Shown: positions 55,671-64,000 of the stretch, in pieces
How positions within the stretch are numbered: the first letter of the stretch is position 1
How the letters are laid out: each line of letters starts with the position of its first letter
NCBI RefSeq assembly: GCF_000938255.1
Contig: NZ_JYMR01000049.1
Coordinates: 124,001 to 188,000 of the forward strand
DNA length: 64,000 nt
Reading direction: 5' to 3'
DNA from: Bradyrhizobium sp. LTSP849
GTDB taxonomy: Bacteria > Pseudomonadota > Alphaproteobacteria > Rhizobiales > Xanthobacteraceae
The notes under the pieces: model-generated
Told to the model about the DNA's origin: nothing
Databases searched by the model: none
The model's input: only the letters and a program-made list of their open reading frames with translations
Position numbers and translations under genes: made by a program

Positions 55671-55693
55671 ATGGCCGGGTCAAGCCCGGCCAT
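55671..55693. repeat. ATGGCCGGG palindrome
   Basis: ATGGCCGGG and CCCGGCCAT flank five bases. This is the core of a dispersed element often read as TGGATGGCCGGGTCAAGCCCGG. It lies upstream of the hydrolase gene. Confidence 0.75.
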
Positions 55694-55726
55694 GACGAGT
55701 GTCGTCGCTCACACGCGATTGTGTGT

Positions 55727-56425
55727 TCAGTCCTGCCCGTCACCGAACAGCGCGGCAAACTGCTTCTCTCCGGTGCGGGTAAAGTTCACCACGCGGCTGC
55801 CGGGCGTGGCGTCGCGCGCGGCCCATTTCAGCTCGGCAAAACGGTTCATGATGGCGGCGCCCAAAGTGCCGGCGAGATGATGGCGCCGTTCGCTCCAGTC
55901 CAGGCAGGCCTTGCAGACCGGGCGGCGCGGATGGGTGAGCATGTCGGGCGAGATCTGCAAATGCTTGGCGAGAAAACGCTCGCCCTCCGGCGTCAGCTCG
56001 ATCTCCTGCTTCTTCTGTTTGACCAGGCGCCGTTCGCGCAAGCTATCGAGCATCTGCACGCCGAGATCGCCGGCGAGGTGGTCGTAGCAAATCCGCGCGC
56101 GCCGCAGTTCCGGATCCTTCGGCCCGGTGCGCACGCGCATGTGGCCGGTGCGCGCGGCCAGCCCCGCAAGGCCTTCGAGCACGCCGGCAACGTCATCGTC
56201 GGTGAGGCGGTAGTAGCGATGGCGGCCCTGCTTCTCGGGCTCGACCAGCCCGCCGGCCTCGAGCTTGGAGAGATGCGAGCTCGCCGTCTGCGGGGTGATG
56301 CCGGCCTCCTGAGCCAGCTCGCTCGCGGTCAGCGCGCGGCCGTTCATCAGCGCCGTGAGCATGTTGGCGCGGGCGGGATCGCCGACCAGTGCGGCGATCA
56401 TGGCGATGTCGGGTCCTGATTTCAT
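55727..56425 (-). CDS. ArsR-family winged-helix regulator with C-terminal extension
   Basis: This 232-residue protein has an N-terminal ArsR domain (MIAALVGDPARANMLTALMN, ALTASELAQEAGITPQTASSHL, RHRYYRLTDDDV). About 120 further residues follow, with a second helical part (ICYDHLAGDLGVQMLDSLRER) and PVCKACLDWSER, whose CxxC may bind a metal or act in redox sensing. It is divergent from the NIPSNAP/monooxygenase/PEP-mutase operon and is likely its regulator. Confidence 0.88.
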   Translation of the reverse strand: MKSGPDIAMIAALVGDPARANMLTALMNGRALTASELAQEAGITPQTASSHLSKLEAGGLVEPEKQGRHRYYRLTDDDVAGVLEGLAGLAARTGHMRVRTGPKDPELRRARICYDHLAGDLGVQMLDSLRERRLVKQKKQEIELTPEGERFLAKHLQISPDMLTHPRRPVCKACLDWSERRHHLAGTLGAAIMNRFAELKWAARDATPGSRVVNFTRTGEKQFAALFGDGQD

Positions 56426-56485
56426 GCTTCGATGGTAGCCGAAGCATTGCAGTCGGGCAAGCGGCTAGCGTGCGGCCATAGACAC

Positions 56486-56556
56486 GTCATTGCGAGCGAA
56501 GCGAAGCAATCCAGACTGCTTCTGCGGCGACGGTGCGGCTTTGCGCGTCGCAATGA
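56486..56556. repeat. GTCATTGCGAGCGAAGCGAAGC repeat (arms TCATTGCG/CGCAATGA)
   Basis: TCATTGCG at 56487-56494 pairs with CGCAATGA at 56549-56556. The left half continues AGCGAAGCGAAGCAATCCAG, the common word of this dispersed family. A fragment of the same type is at 43192. It lies in the divergent gap of the ArsR regulator and its presumed operon. Confidence 0.85.
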
Positions 56557-56574
56557 AAAAATCAGGAGCCCAGC

Positions 56575-56883
56575 ATGTCCGTCACCGTCTTCATCCGCTA
56601 CCAGCTCGATCCCTTCAAGCGCGCGCAATTCGAGGAGTACTCAAAACGCTGGCTCACCATCATCCCGAAATGTGGTGGCGACCTGATCGGCTATTTCATG
56701 CCGCATGAGGGCACCAACAACATCGCGTTCGCGCTGATCACCTTCGAGGGCCTCGCCGCCTATGAGGCCTATCGCGCGCGGCTGCGGCAGGATTCCGACG
56801 GCATGGCCAACTTCCATTTCGCCGAGGAGAACAAATTCATCCTCGCCGAAGAGCGCACGTTCCTGCGCAAGGTGGTATTGTAA
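56575..56883 (+). CDS. NIPSNAP family protein
   Basis: This 102-residue dimeric alpha-beta barrel protein (MSVTVFIRYQLDPFKRAQFE) has IIPKCGGDLIGYFMPHEGTNN, typical of NIPSNAP domains. Function in bacteria is unknown. It heads a three-gene run with a monooxygenase-fold protein and a PEP-mutase-like enzyme. Confidence 0.88.
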   Translation: MSVTVFIRYQLDPFKRAQFEEYSKRWLTIIPKCGGDLIGYFMPHEGTNNIAFALITFEGLAAYEAYRARLRQDSDGMANFHFAEENKFILAEERTFLRKVVL

Positions 56884-56906
56884 CCCATCAATGACGGGAG
56901 ACGCCC

Positions 56907-57257
56907 ATGATCGCCGTGATCTTCGAGGTCTGGCCCAAGCCGGAACACCGCCAGGATTACTTCGACCTCGCGGCCGATCTGAAGCCGATCCTGCAAACCA
57001 TCGACGGCTTCATCTCGGTCGAACGTTTTGAAAGCCTGACCGAGAAGGGCAAGGTCCTGTCGTTGTCATTCTGGCGCGACGAGGCGGCGGTTGCAGCCTG
57101 GCGCAACACGATGGAGCACCGGCGCACCCAAGCCAAGGGCCGCGCCAACATCTTTGCCGACTACCATCTGCGCATCGCCAGCGTCGTCCGCGACTACGGC
57201 ATGAATGATCGTGACGAGGCGCCAAAGGACAGCCGCGCCGTGCATGATACGCACTAG
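56907..57257 (+). CDS. Antibiotic biosynthesis monooxygenase (ABM) fold protein
   Basis: This 116-residue protein (MIAVIFEVWPKPEHRQDYFD) has GFISVERFESLTEKGKVLSLSFWRDEAAVAAWR, the ABM pattern of cofactor-free oxygenases and related small enzymes. The gene starts 23 bases after the NIPSNAP gene. The last 20 residues are charged and variable. Reaction unknown. Confidence 0.88.
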   Translation: MIAVIFEVWPKPEHRQDYFDLAADLKPILQTIDGFISVERFESLTEKGKVLSLSFWRDEAAVAAWRNTMEHRRTQAKGRANIFADYHLRIASVVRDYGMNDRDEAPKDSRAVHDTH

Positions 57258-57308
57258 CGTGTTTAACAACGCGTGCCTATGTTCGCGCAGCTAACAAGGG
57301 AGAGAAAC

Positions 57309-58118
57309 ATGCATGTGACGACTGCTGACAAGCGCGCAACGTTCAAGAAGATGCATGAGAGCGGCTGCTTCATCCTGCCCAATCCGGTCGATGTCGGCAG
57401 TGCCAAGGCATTGCAGCATCTCGGCTTCAAGGCGCTTGCGTCATCGAGCGCGGGCTTTGCCTGGACCATCGGCAAGGCCGACAACCGTGTCACCGTCGAA
57501 GACGTCTGTCAGCATCTGGCAGCATTGTGCTCGGCCGTCGACATCCCCGTGAACGCGGATTTCGAGGGCGGCTTCGCCGTCGAGCCGGACAAGGTCGCGG
57601 AGAATGTCGAGCGCTGTGTGCGCACCGGCGTCGCCGGCCTGTCGATCGAGGATTCCACCGGCGACAAGGACAAGCCGATCTACGATCGCACGCTTGCGGT
57701 CGAGCGCATCAAGGCGTCGCGCAAGGCGATCGGCGACAGCAATACGATGCTGGTCGGCCGCTGCGAGGCGTACCTCTGGGGCGTGACCGACCTCAAGCTC
57801 GTCATCGACCGGCTTACAGCTTACGCTGACGCCGGCGCCGACTGTCTTTATGCGCCGGGCCTGAAAACGCGTGAGGACATCGCGGCGGTGGTGAAGGCTG
57901 TCGCACCAAAGCCGTTCAACCTGCTGATCGGTGCGCCCGGCCTGTCGTTGCAGGAAGCCGCCGATCTCGGCGTGCGCCGGATCAGCGTCGGCGGCTCGCT
58001 CGCCCGCGCGGCCTGGGGCGGCTTCATGCGCGCCGCAAAGGAGATGGCGGAGAAGGGGACGTTCACGGAGCTTGGCAGCGGCTATCCCGGCGGCGAGATC
58101 AACAAGATGTTCAGCTAG
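57309..58118 (+). CDS. Isocitrate lyase/PEP mutase family protein
   Basis: This 269-residue TIM-barrel enzyme makes or breaks C-C or P-C bonds of alpha-hydroxy or oxo acids. It shows CFILPNPVDVGSAKALQHLGFKALASSS in two parts, NADFEGGFA for metal binding, GVAGLSIEDSTGD and IGAPGLSLQEAADLGVRRISVG. It is like oxaloacetate decarboxylase and carboxyphosphonoenolpyruvate mutase relatives. The catalytic Cys of isocitrate lyase is not in the expected KxCGH context, so lyase action on isocitrate is unlikely. AAGGGAGAG precedes the ATG. Confidence 0.88.
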   Translation: MHVTTADKRATFKKMHESGCFILPNPVDVGSAKALQHLGFKALASSSAGFAWTIGKADNRVTVEDVCQHLAALCSAVDIPVNADFEGGFAVEPDKVAENVERCVRTGVAGLSIEDSTGDKDKPIYDRTLAVERIKASRKAIGDSNTMLVGRCEAYLWGVTDLKLVIDRLTAYADAGADCLYAPGLKTREDIAAVVKAVAPKPFNLLIGAPGLSLQEAADLGVRRISVGGSLARAAWGGFMRAAKEMAEKGTFTELGSGYPGGEINKMFS

Positions 58119-58179
58119 CGCCAAACGAAAAGCGGCGGGACCTTTCGATCCCGCCGCTCTCTCGCGTTATTGCGAACTG

Positions 58180-58575
58180 TTACTTCGCGCCGTCAGACGG
58201 CGCAGCCGGATCAGGCGCCGCGGGCTTGCTCGGCGCCGCACCCGTAGTCACACCCGGCCCGGTGTTATTGCGCGGCGTCACGTCACGCATGCCGGGAGGC
58301 GCGGCCGGATTGGCCGGCGCGGTCTGCTGAGCGGTCTGCGTCGCCGGGGCGTTGCTCGCCTGGTTACTGGTACTTGAATTGTTCAAGCCATAGAACACGG
58401 CGCCCAGCACCAGGGCGACGGCCACGGCAAACAGGGCAACCTTGCCGCTGGAGGCGGGGCCTTCACCCAGCTCGGGATCAGCCACAAAGTCGCCGTCCCG
58501 GCGTGCCGCGCGAAGGTACTCATCGTCGGCGAGGTTGGGGCGATACGGATCGTTGGGAAAACGGTCGTCAGCCAT
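58180..58575 (-). CDS. Single-pass membrane protein with Ala/Pro/Gln-rich periplasmic tail
   Basis: This 131-residue protein begins MADDRFPNDPYRPNLADDEY. One hydrophobic segment follows (KVALFAVAVALVLGAVFYGL, residues about 54-73). The rest is low-complexity Ala, Pro, Thr, Gln. GGAG stands upstream; a second ATG one codon earlier (58578) is possible. Function unknown. Confidence 0.72.
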   Translation of the reverse strand: MADDRFPNDPYRPNLADDEYLRAARRDGDFVADPELGEGPASSGKVALFAVAVALVLGAVFYGLNNSSTSNQASNAPATQTAQQTAPANPAAPPGMRDVTPRNNTGPGVTTGAAPSKPAAPDPAAPSDGAK

Positions 58576-58738
58576 CATGAGGTCTCCTCGTTTATTGCGC
58601 CCTGACAACCCACAGACGCGAGATTCTGTTCCGCGCATCTCATGCTTTCGTCGCATGTTGCCCCCGCGTCGGGAATCGGGAACCTGTTCAGAGGGGAACC
58701 GCGGACGTAAGTTCCATGGGGAATGAGGGAACAAAGCG

Positions 58739-59389
58739 ATGTGGAGCCTGCCGCCCAGCGATAGCGTGCTGCATCTTCTGGCGCTGGTCGCCTTGACGGC
58801 GCAGGGCATGACGGCGGCGCTGGCTGCCGGCCGGCGCAGCATGGACTATGTCGGCGTCTGTCTGCTCGGCAGCATCACCGCGCTCGGTGGTGGCACGCTG
58901 CGCGACCTGTTCCTCGGTCACTATCCGCTGGCCTGGGTCGCGAACCCGATCTATCTCGTCCTGCCGGGCGCAGCGGCGCTGCTGACGATCCTGTTCGCAC
59001 GCCTCGTGCACAGGCTTCGACTAGCCTTTATCGTGCTCGATGCCATCGGCCTCGTCGTTTTCACCATGACTGGCTGCGATGTCGCCTGGCAGATGGATGC
59101 CACGCTGCCGATCGTGATCGTCTCCGGCATGGTGACGGGCTGCGCCGGCGGCGTGTTGCGCGACGTGCTCTGCAACGACGTGCCGCTGCTGTTTCGCTCC
59201 GAGCTCTACGCCAGCGTCTCGGTGGTCACCGGCCTGTTCTATGCCACAGCCTTCGGCCTCAATCTCAACGCCGAGCTCTGGACGATTTTGACCTTCATCC
59301 TCGGCATCAGCTTCCGCCTGCTGGCGGTGCGCTACAAGTGGGAGATGCCGAAATTCGTGTTCACGGGAGATGAGGAGCGGGGGCCCTAG
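58739..59389 (+). CDS. TRIC-type (YicG/UPF0126) membrane channel protein
   Basis: This 216-residue protein has seven hydrophobic segments and an internal repeat: GVCLLGSITALGGGTLRDLFLG in the first half and GMVTGCAGGVLRDVLCNDVPLL in the second. The GGGxLRD motif is the signature of trimeric intracellular cation channel family members and of the bacterial UPF0126 family. It probably conducts cations or glycine. It is convergent with the triheme cytochrome gene. Confidence 0.9.
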   Translation: MWSLPPSDSVLHLLALVALTAQGMTAALAAGRRSMDYVGVCLLGSITALGGGTLRDLFLGHYPLAWVANPIYLVLPGAAALLTILFARLVHRLRLAFIVLDAIGLVVFTMTGCDVAWQMDATLPIVIVSGMVTGCAGGVLRDVLCNDVPLLFRSELYASVSVVTGLFYATAFGLNLNAELWTILTFILGISFRLLAVRYKWEMPKFVFTGDEERGP

Positions 59390-60601
59390 TTAGGGTTCTT
59401 CCTTCCGCGCCTTCGCCACCTGCGCCGGCGTCACGAGCGGCGCGGCATTGCCCCAGGAATTGCGGATGTAGTTCGTCACCGCCGCGACCTGCTCGTCGGA
59501 CAATTGCTTGGCATAGGCCGGCATCTCGCCGGTGTTGGGCGCGCGCGGCGTCGTCACGGTGTGCGCACCGTCGAGGATGACGCGTAAGGTGGAGGACGGA
59601 TTGATCGATTGCAGCAGCGCGTTCCCCGGCAGCGGCGGATAGATGCGCGGCGCGCCGGAACCATCGGCCTCATGGCAGGCAATGCAGAGTTTTGCGTAGA
59701 CGGCCTGGCCGGCACCCATCTCGGCATCGTCGGGCGGCGTCACCTTCGGCTCGCGCCGCACCGGCGGCAGGTCTTTCAGATACACCGCCATGGCGCGCAC
59801 ATCGGCATCGCTCATCTTCGACGTCGAATTGACGATCACCTCCGCCATCGGTCCGCCGGCATGGCTCCTGGCGTTGCGGCCGCTTTGCAGATACTCGGCA
59901 ACGTCCTGCGCACTCCACGACTGCAACCCGCTCCGTGTGGCGCCATCGAGTCGCGGTGCAAACCAGCCGCCGATCTCGCTGCCGGCCAACGCTTGCGCAG
60001 TCTTGTCTGCGCCAAAATAGTTCTTCGGCGTGTGGCAGGCGCCGCAATGGCCGAGCCCGGTGACGAGATAGCCGCCGCGATTCCACGCCGCGCTCTTGCC
60101 TTGGTCCGGCTCGAACAGGCCGGGCTTGAAGAACAGGTAGTTCCAGGCCCGCATCAGGCCGCGATAATTGAGCGGCCAGCGCAGCTCCGGCGGCTTGTTG
60201 CGGCTGGCGGCAGGCGCGAGCGTGCCGAGATAGGCCCGGATCGCCAGCGTGTCGTCCTTCGTCATCCGGGTGAAATAAGGGTAGGGGAAGGCCGGATAAT
60301 ACAGCGAGCCGTCCGGCGCGGTGCCATAGCGCACGGCGCGGGTGAAATCGGCATCAGTCCAGGCGCCGATCCCGGTGTCGCGGTCGGGTGTCAGGTTCGG
60401 CGCATAGATCGCGCCAAAGGGCGTGTCGATGCGCTTTCCGCCGGCGAAGGGTTTTGCGGGATCGGCGGTGTGGCAGCCCGCGCAATCGCCGGCCTCGACC
60501 AGCGTCTTGCCATAGGCGATCAGCTCCGGCGACGGCTCAGCGGCCATGGCGGCACGCGCAACCGCACTGCACAAGAGCGCAACAGCCAGAATCGTCCGCA
60601 T
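59390..60601 (-). CDS. Secreted triheme cytochrome c (alcohol/gluconate dehydrogenase subunit type)
   Basis: This 403-residue protein has a signal peptide (MRTILAVALLCSAVARAAMA) and three heme-binding motifs: CAGCH at 40-44, CGACH at 186-190 and CIACH at 306-310. The segments YAPNLTPDRDTGIGAWTDADF and SWSAQDVAEYLQSGRN are typical of the cytochrome subunits of membrane alcohol, aldehyde and gluconate dehydrogenases. No dehydrogenase subunit is adjacent. The ATG at 60601 with AGGAGAAGG upstream is preferred. It should pass electrons from a periplasmic enzyme to the quinone pool or oxidase. Confidence 0.92.
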   Translation of the reverse strand: MRTILAVALLCSAVARAAMAAEPSPELIAYGKTLVEAGDCAGCHTADPAKPFAGGKRIDTPFGAIYAPNLTPDRDTGIGAWTDADFTRAVRYGTAPDGSLYYPAFPYPYFTRMTKDDTLAIRAYLGTLAPAASRNKPPELRWPLNYRGLMRAWNYLFFKPGLFEPDQGKSAAWNRGGYLVTGLGHCGACHTPKNYFGADKTAQALAGSEIGGWFAPRLDGATRSGLQSWSAQDVAEYLQSGRNARSHAGGPMAEVIVNSTSKMSDADVRAMAVYLKDLPPVRREPKVTPPDDAEMGAGQAVYAKLCIACHEADGSGAPRIYPPLPGNALLQSINPSSTLRVILDGAHTVTTPRAPNTGEMPAYAKQLSDEQVAAVTNYIRNSWGNAAPLVTPAQVAKARKEEP

Positions 60602-60882
60602 CGAAAGCCTTCTCCTGCGACCAATCATCGAGTGCCGGATTATAGCGGCGTCACGTCGTTGCGCGACAGCGGGGTAAGGTGACACAAACTGAAAATGCGC
60701 GATGCCTTTCCCGCCACGAAATTGCGTTTTTTTCCCGTCGCCGCGTCAGGCCCAGATTTGTGATGCGGAGCGTTAAATATCCGACATAGAGTGGCAGGGT
60801 TGGTCGGCGCGCCCTAGCTAAAAACAACGGGCAGGCAACGGCTTAAGCAGCCAGGCGCTCAAAAGGGCGGAAGAGGACAACA

Positions 60883-63800
60883 ATGGGTATCAACCAGGGT
60901 CCGATCAGTCTCGATCAGAAATACACCCAGGACACCGGACACGTCTTCACCACGGGCATCCAGGCGCTGGTTCGCCTGCCCATGGCCCAGATCCGGCGCG
61001 ACCGTGCCAATGGGCTGAACACCGCGGGCTTCATCTCCGGCTATCGCGGCTCGCCCCTCGGTGGCTACGACCAGCAGCTCTTCGCCGCGCGAAAGCACCT
61101 CGAGCAGTACAACATCAAGTTCCAGCCCGGCGTAAACGAGGACCTTGCCGCCACCGCGGTGTGGGGCTCGCAGCAGCTCAACCTCTCGCCCGGCGCCAAA
61201 TATGATGGCGTGGTCGGCATCTGGTACGGCAAGGGCCCCGGCGTCGACCGCTGCGGCGACGTGTTCCGCCACGGCAACGCGGCAGGCTCGGCCAAGAACG
61301 GCGGCGTGCTGGTTCTGGCCGGCGACGACCACGGCGCCAAATCATCCACCGTCCCGCATCAGTCCGACCACGCCTTCATCTCAGCGCTGATGCCTTATCT
61401 TTACCCCTCGAGCATCCACGAGATGATCGAGATGGGCCTGCTCGGAATCGCGATGTCGCGCTATTCGGGCTGCTGGGTCGGCATGAAGGTGATCACGGAG
61501 ACGGTGGAGACCACCGCCGAGATAGACCTCACCGACGAGATGAAGCCTTTCATCATCCCGGCCGATTTTGAGATGCCGCAGGGCGGCCTCAATCTGCGCT
61601 GGCCCGACGACCGTTTCGAGCAGGATCGCCGCCTCCAGGACTACAAAGGCTTTGCCGCGATTGCCTTTGCGCGCGCCAACAAGGTCAACCGCATCACGAT
61701 GGATTCGCCGAACGCCCGCTTCGGCATCATGGCGTCCGGCAAGAGCTATGAGGACGTGCGCCAGGCGTTGCGCGAGCTCGGCATCACCGAAGAGGTCGCC
61801 GCCAAGATTGGGCTTCGCCTCTACAAGATCGGCATGCCCTGGCCGCTCGAACCGGAAGGCGTGCGGCAGTTTGCGATTGGCCTCGAAGAGATATTCATCG
61901 TCGAGGAACGGCGCGAGATCGTCGAGAACCAGGTCAAGCAGGAGCTGTTCAACTGGCGCGATGACGTCCGTCCGCGCATCGTCGGCAAGATGGACGAGCA
62001 CGACAAGCGCTTCCTGACCTTTGCCGCCGAGCTCAGCGTCGCCTCGCTCGCGACCTCGCTGACCGAACGGCTCCTCCGACTTGATCTCAATCCCGAGATT
62101 GCGGAGATGATCCGCGTCAAGGCCGACTGGTTCAACGGCCGCCAGGCGACCCAGATGCAGGCGGTCGCACCTGTCTCTCGCACCCCGTATTTCTGCTCCG
62201 GCTGTCCCCACAACACCTCGACCAAGGTCCCCGAAGGCAGCCGCGCCATGGCCGGCATCGGCTGCCACTTCATGGCGCTCTGGATGGACCGTTCGACTGA
62301 GACGTTTACCCAGATGGGCGGCGAGGGCGTACCGTGGGTCGGCATTGCGCCCTTCACCAACGAAGAGCATGTGTTCGCCAATCTCGGCGATGGCACCTAC
62401 TTCCACTCCGGCAGCCTTGCGATCCGCCAGGCGATCGCCTCGGGCGCCAACGTCACCTACAAGATCCTCTATAACGATGCGACCGCGATGACGGGCGGCC
62501 AGCACGTCGATGGCGAATTGTCGCCGCAGCAGATCACCTTCCAGCTCCACTCGGAAGGTATCCGCGAGATCTATCTGGTCTCCGAAAACCCCGAGGCCTA
62601 TCCGGCGAGCGAGATCGCGCCCGGCGTCAAGACCGCGCATCGCGACGAGCTCGACACGGTTCAGAAAACGCTGCGCAAGGTGAAGGGCGCATCCGCGATC
62701 GTCTTCGTCCAGACCTGCGCCGCCGAAAAGCGCCGCCGCCGCAAGCGCGGTACGATGGAAGATCCGGCGCGCCGCGTCATGATCAACCCGGCTGTCTGCG
62801 AAGGCTGCGGCGACTGCTCGGTGCAGTCGAACTGCATCTCGGTCGAGCCGCTGGAGACTGAATTCGGTCGCAAGCGCGCGATCAACCAGTCGTCCTGCAA
62901 CAAGGACTATTCGTGCCTGAAGGGGTTCTGCCCGTCCTTCGTCACCATCGACGGCGGCAAGCCGCGCCAACGGGCGCCGGCGAAGCTCGCTGACATCGGC
63001 GCGCTGCCGGAGCCGGCCTCGCGCCCGACGCTCGACAAGCCCTACAATATCGCGGTCGGTGGCGTTGGCGGCACCGGCGTGCTCACCATCGGCGCGCTGC
63101 TCGGCATGGCCGCGCATATCGAGGGCAAGGCCTCGATGATCCTCGACATGTCGGGCCTGGCGCAGAAGGGCGGCGCGGTGCTCAGCCACGTCCGCCTGTC
63201 GGATCATCCGGCCGAGGTGACCTGCTCGCGCATCGTCACTGGTACGGCCGATGTCGTGCTCGCCGCCGACGAGGTGGTTGCGGTCGCCAAGGACACCATC
63301 TCGCTTTGCGACACCAGCCGCACCCGCGGCATCATCAACAGCCACGTCATTCCCACCGCCGACTTCATCCTCAACCGCGACTTCAACTTCCAGACCCGCA
63401 AGCTGAACGGCTTGCTGGAGACGGCGCTGCACAAGGACTCGGTGTTTTTCGACTTCACCAAGCCGGCCGAGCAGCTGCTTGGCGACAGCATAGCCACCAA
63501 CATGATGATGATGGGCTACGCCTATCAGAAGGGCCTGTTGCCGCTGTCTGCGGAGGCGATCGAGCAGGCGATCGAGGTCAATGGCGTCTCGATCAAGATG
63601 AACAAGGAAGCCTTCCGCCTCGGCCGCCTCGCGGTGACGGACCCTGCGCGGCTTGCCGACATGCTGAAGGGCACGGACGAGGTCGTTGCGCCGAAGACGC
63701 TGGACGCCATGACCCTCGATGAAGTCATCGCGCATCGCGCCACGCATCTCACGGCCTATCAGAACGGCCGCCTTGCCAAGCGTTATCGCAAGCTGGTCGA

Positions 63801-64000
63801 TCAGGTCAGCGACGCGGCCAGGCAGGGCGGATATGATGAGGCGCTGCCGCGTGCGGTGGCAATCAACTACGCAAAGCTGCTCGCCTACAAGGACGAATAC
63901 GAGGTCGCGCGCCTCTTCACCAACGGCGGCTTCGAAAAGCAGCTCCGCGATCAGTTCGAGGGCGACTTCAAGTTCAGCTTCAACCTGGCCCCGCCGATCC
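60883..64000 (+). CDS. Indolepyruvate ferredoxin oxidoreductase, fused subunits (3' end outside window)
   Basis: The 1039 visible codons belong to an enzyme of about 1150 residues that oxidises aryl pyruvates to acyl-CoA with thiamine diphosphate and iron-sulphur clusters. The N-terminal pyrimidine-binding region shows GFISGYRGSPLGGYD and LAGDDHGAKSS. The thiamine region shows TPYFCSGCPHNTSTK, GIGCHFMALWMDRST and the GDGT turn in FANLGDGTYFHSG. A cluster motif with Cys639, 642, 645 and 651 follows, and then the gamma domain begins with VGGVGGTGVLTIG. The family in aerobes serves breakdown of aromatic amino acids. The ATG at 60883 follows AGAGGA. The frame is open to the window end. Confidence 0.93.
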   Translation, partial: MGINQGPISLDQKYTQDTGHVFTTGIQALVRLPMAQIRRDRANGLNTAGFISGYRGSPLGGYDQQLFAARKHLEQYNIKFQPGVNEDLAATAVWGSQQLNLSPGAKYDGVVGIWYGKGPGVDRCGDVFRHGNAAGSAKNGGVLVLAGDDHGAKSSTVPHQSDHAFISALMPYLYPSSIHEMIEMGLLGIAMSRYSGCWVGMKVITETVETTAEIDLTDEMKPFIIPADFEMPQGGLNLRWPDDRFEQDRRLQDYKGFAAIAFARANKVNRITMDSPNARFGIMASGKSYEDVRQALRELGITEEVAAKIGLRLYKIGMPWPLEPEGVRQFAIGLEEIFIVEERREIVENQVKQELFNWRDDVRPRIVGKMDEHDKRFLTFAAELSVASLATSLTERLLRLDLNPEIAEMIRVKADWFNGRQATQMQAVAPVSRTPYFCSGCPHNTSTKVPEGSRAMAGIGCHFMALWMDRSTETFTQMGGEGVPWVGIAPFTNEEHVFANLGDGTYFHSGSLAIRQAIASGANVTYKILYNDATAMTGGQHVDGELSPQQITFQLHSEGIREIYLVSENPEAYPASEIAPGVKTAHRDELDTVQKTLRKVKGASAIVFVQTCAAEKRRRRKRGTMEDPARRVMINPAVCEGCGDCSVQSNCISVEPLETEFGRKRAINQSSCNKDYSCLKGFCPSFVTIDGGKPRQRAPAKLADIGALPEPASRPTLDKPYNIAVGGVGGTGVLTIGALLGMAAHIEGKASMILDMSGLAQKGGAVLSHVRLSDHPAEVTCSRIVTGTADVVLAADEVVAVAKDTISLCDTSRTRGIINSHVIPTADFILNRDFNFQTRKLNGLLETALHKDSVFFDFTKPAEQLLGDSIATNMMMMGYAYQKGLLPLSAEAIEQAIEVNGVSIKMNKEAFRLGRLAVTDPARLADMLKGTDEVVAPKTLDAMTLDEVIAHRATHLTAYQNGRLAKRYRKLVDQVSDAARQGGYDEALPRAVAINYAKLLAYKDEYEVARLFTNGGFEKQLRDQFEGDFKFSFNLAPPI

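Noticed and set aside
61381..63747. 788-codon open frame on the minus strand opposite the indolepyruvate oxidoreductase
   Set aside because: It is rich in Arg, Ala, Asp and His with no motif and lies fully inside a well-supported gene.

Overview
The window reads as chromosome of an alphaproteobacterium of the Bradyrhizobium type. The evidence is GC-rich coding sequence, alphaproteobacterial versions of the ribosomal proteins (zinc-free S14, TTG-started S13, RpoA beginning MGETVTIQKNW), short-form adenylate kinase, and many intergenic palindromes of the kind that litter Bradyrhizobium genomes. The assignment rests on recognition of protein families, not on a database search.

Layout. (1) 1-1887 is the 3' part of rpoC, ended by a clear intrinsic terminator. 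(2) 2080-7456 is a three-gene block of unknown role set between rpoC and rpsL: an FAD amine-oxidase-like protein fused to a SAM methyltransferase, an ABC half-exporter with acidic runs at both ends, and a convergent FAD monooxygenase whose 3' end overlaps the exporter. (3) 8092-27354 is the translation and transcription core: rpsL-rpsG-fusA-tuf, then the S10, spc and alpha operons joined (rpsJ to rplO, secY, adk, rpsM, rpsK, rpoA, rplQ). Adk carries a long Lys/Ala-rich tail that resembles histone H1. (4) 27474-32068 holds a diheme cytochrome c, an SDR oxidoreductase, hisC, and a divergent zinc-free alcohol dehydrogenase/HxlR regulator pair. (5) 32110-39602 holds an outer-membrane porin, a DegP-type protease followed with a 4-base overlap by rarA, an RluA-family pseudouridine synthase, a small secreted protein and an ATP12 assembly chaperone. 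(6) 39657-43186 holds a FliK-like/FlhB-C-like pair, a class D beta-lactamase and a carboxymuconolactone decarboxylase-like protein. (7) 43345-47265 holds a dienelactone hydrolase, a coiled-coil protein, a DUF4260 membrane protein and pccB. (8) 47273-49523 is a visibly AT-richer insert: an AIPR-family gene with an Mrr-like nuclease N-terminus, and an unrecognised convergent gene. It is the best candidate here for horizontally acquired phage defence. (9) 49702-60601 is accessory metabolism: a GST, alpha/beta hydrolases, an ArsR regulator divergent from a NIPSNAP/monooxygenase/PEP-mutase operon, a TRIC-type channel and a triheme cytochrome c. (10) 60883 to the end is a fused indolepyruvate ferredoxin oxidoreductase that runs off the window.

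The core genes work as one gene-expression unit. The accessory genes form small independent units, often bounded by palindromic repeats. I recognise at least seven repeat types, two of them inside the ribosomal gene string. I saw no tRNA, rRNA, CRISPR array, integrase or insertion sequence.
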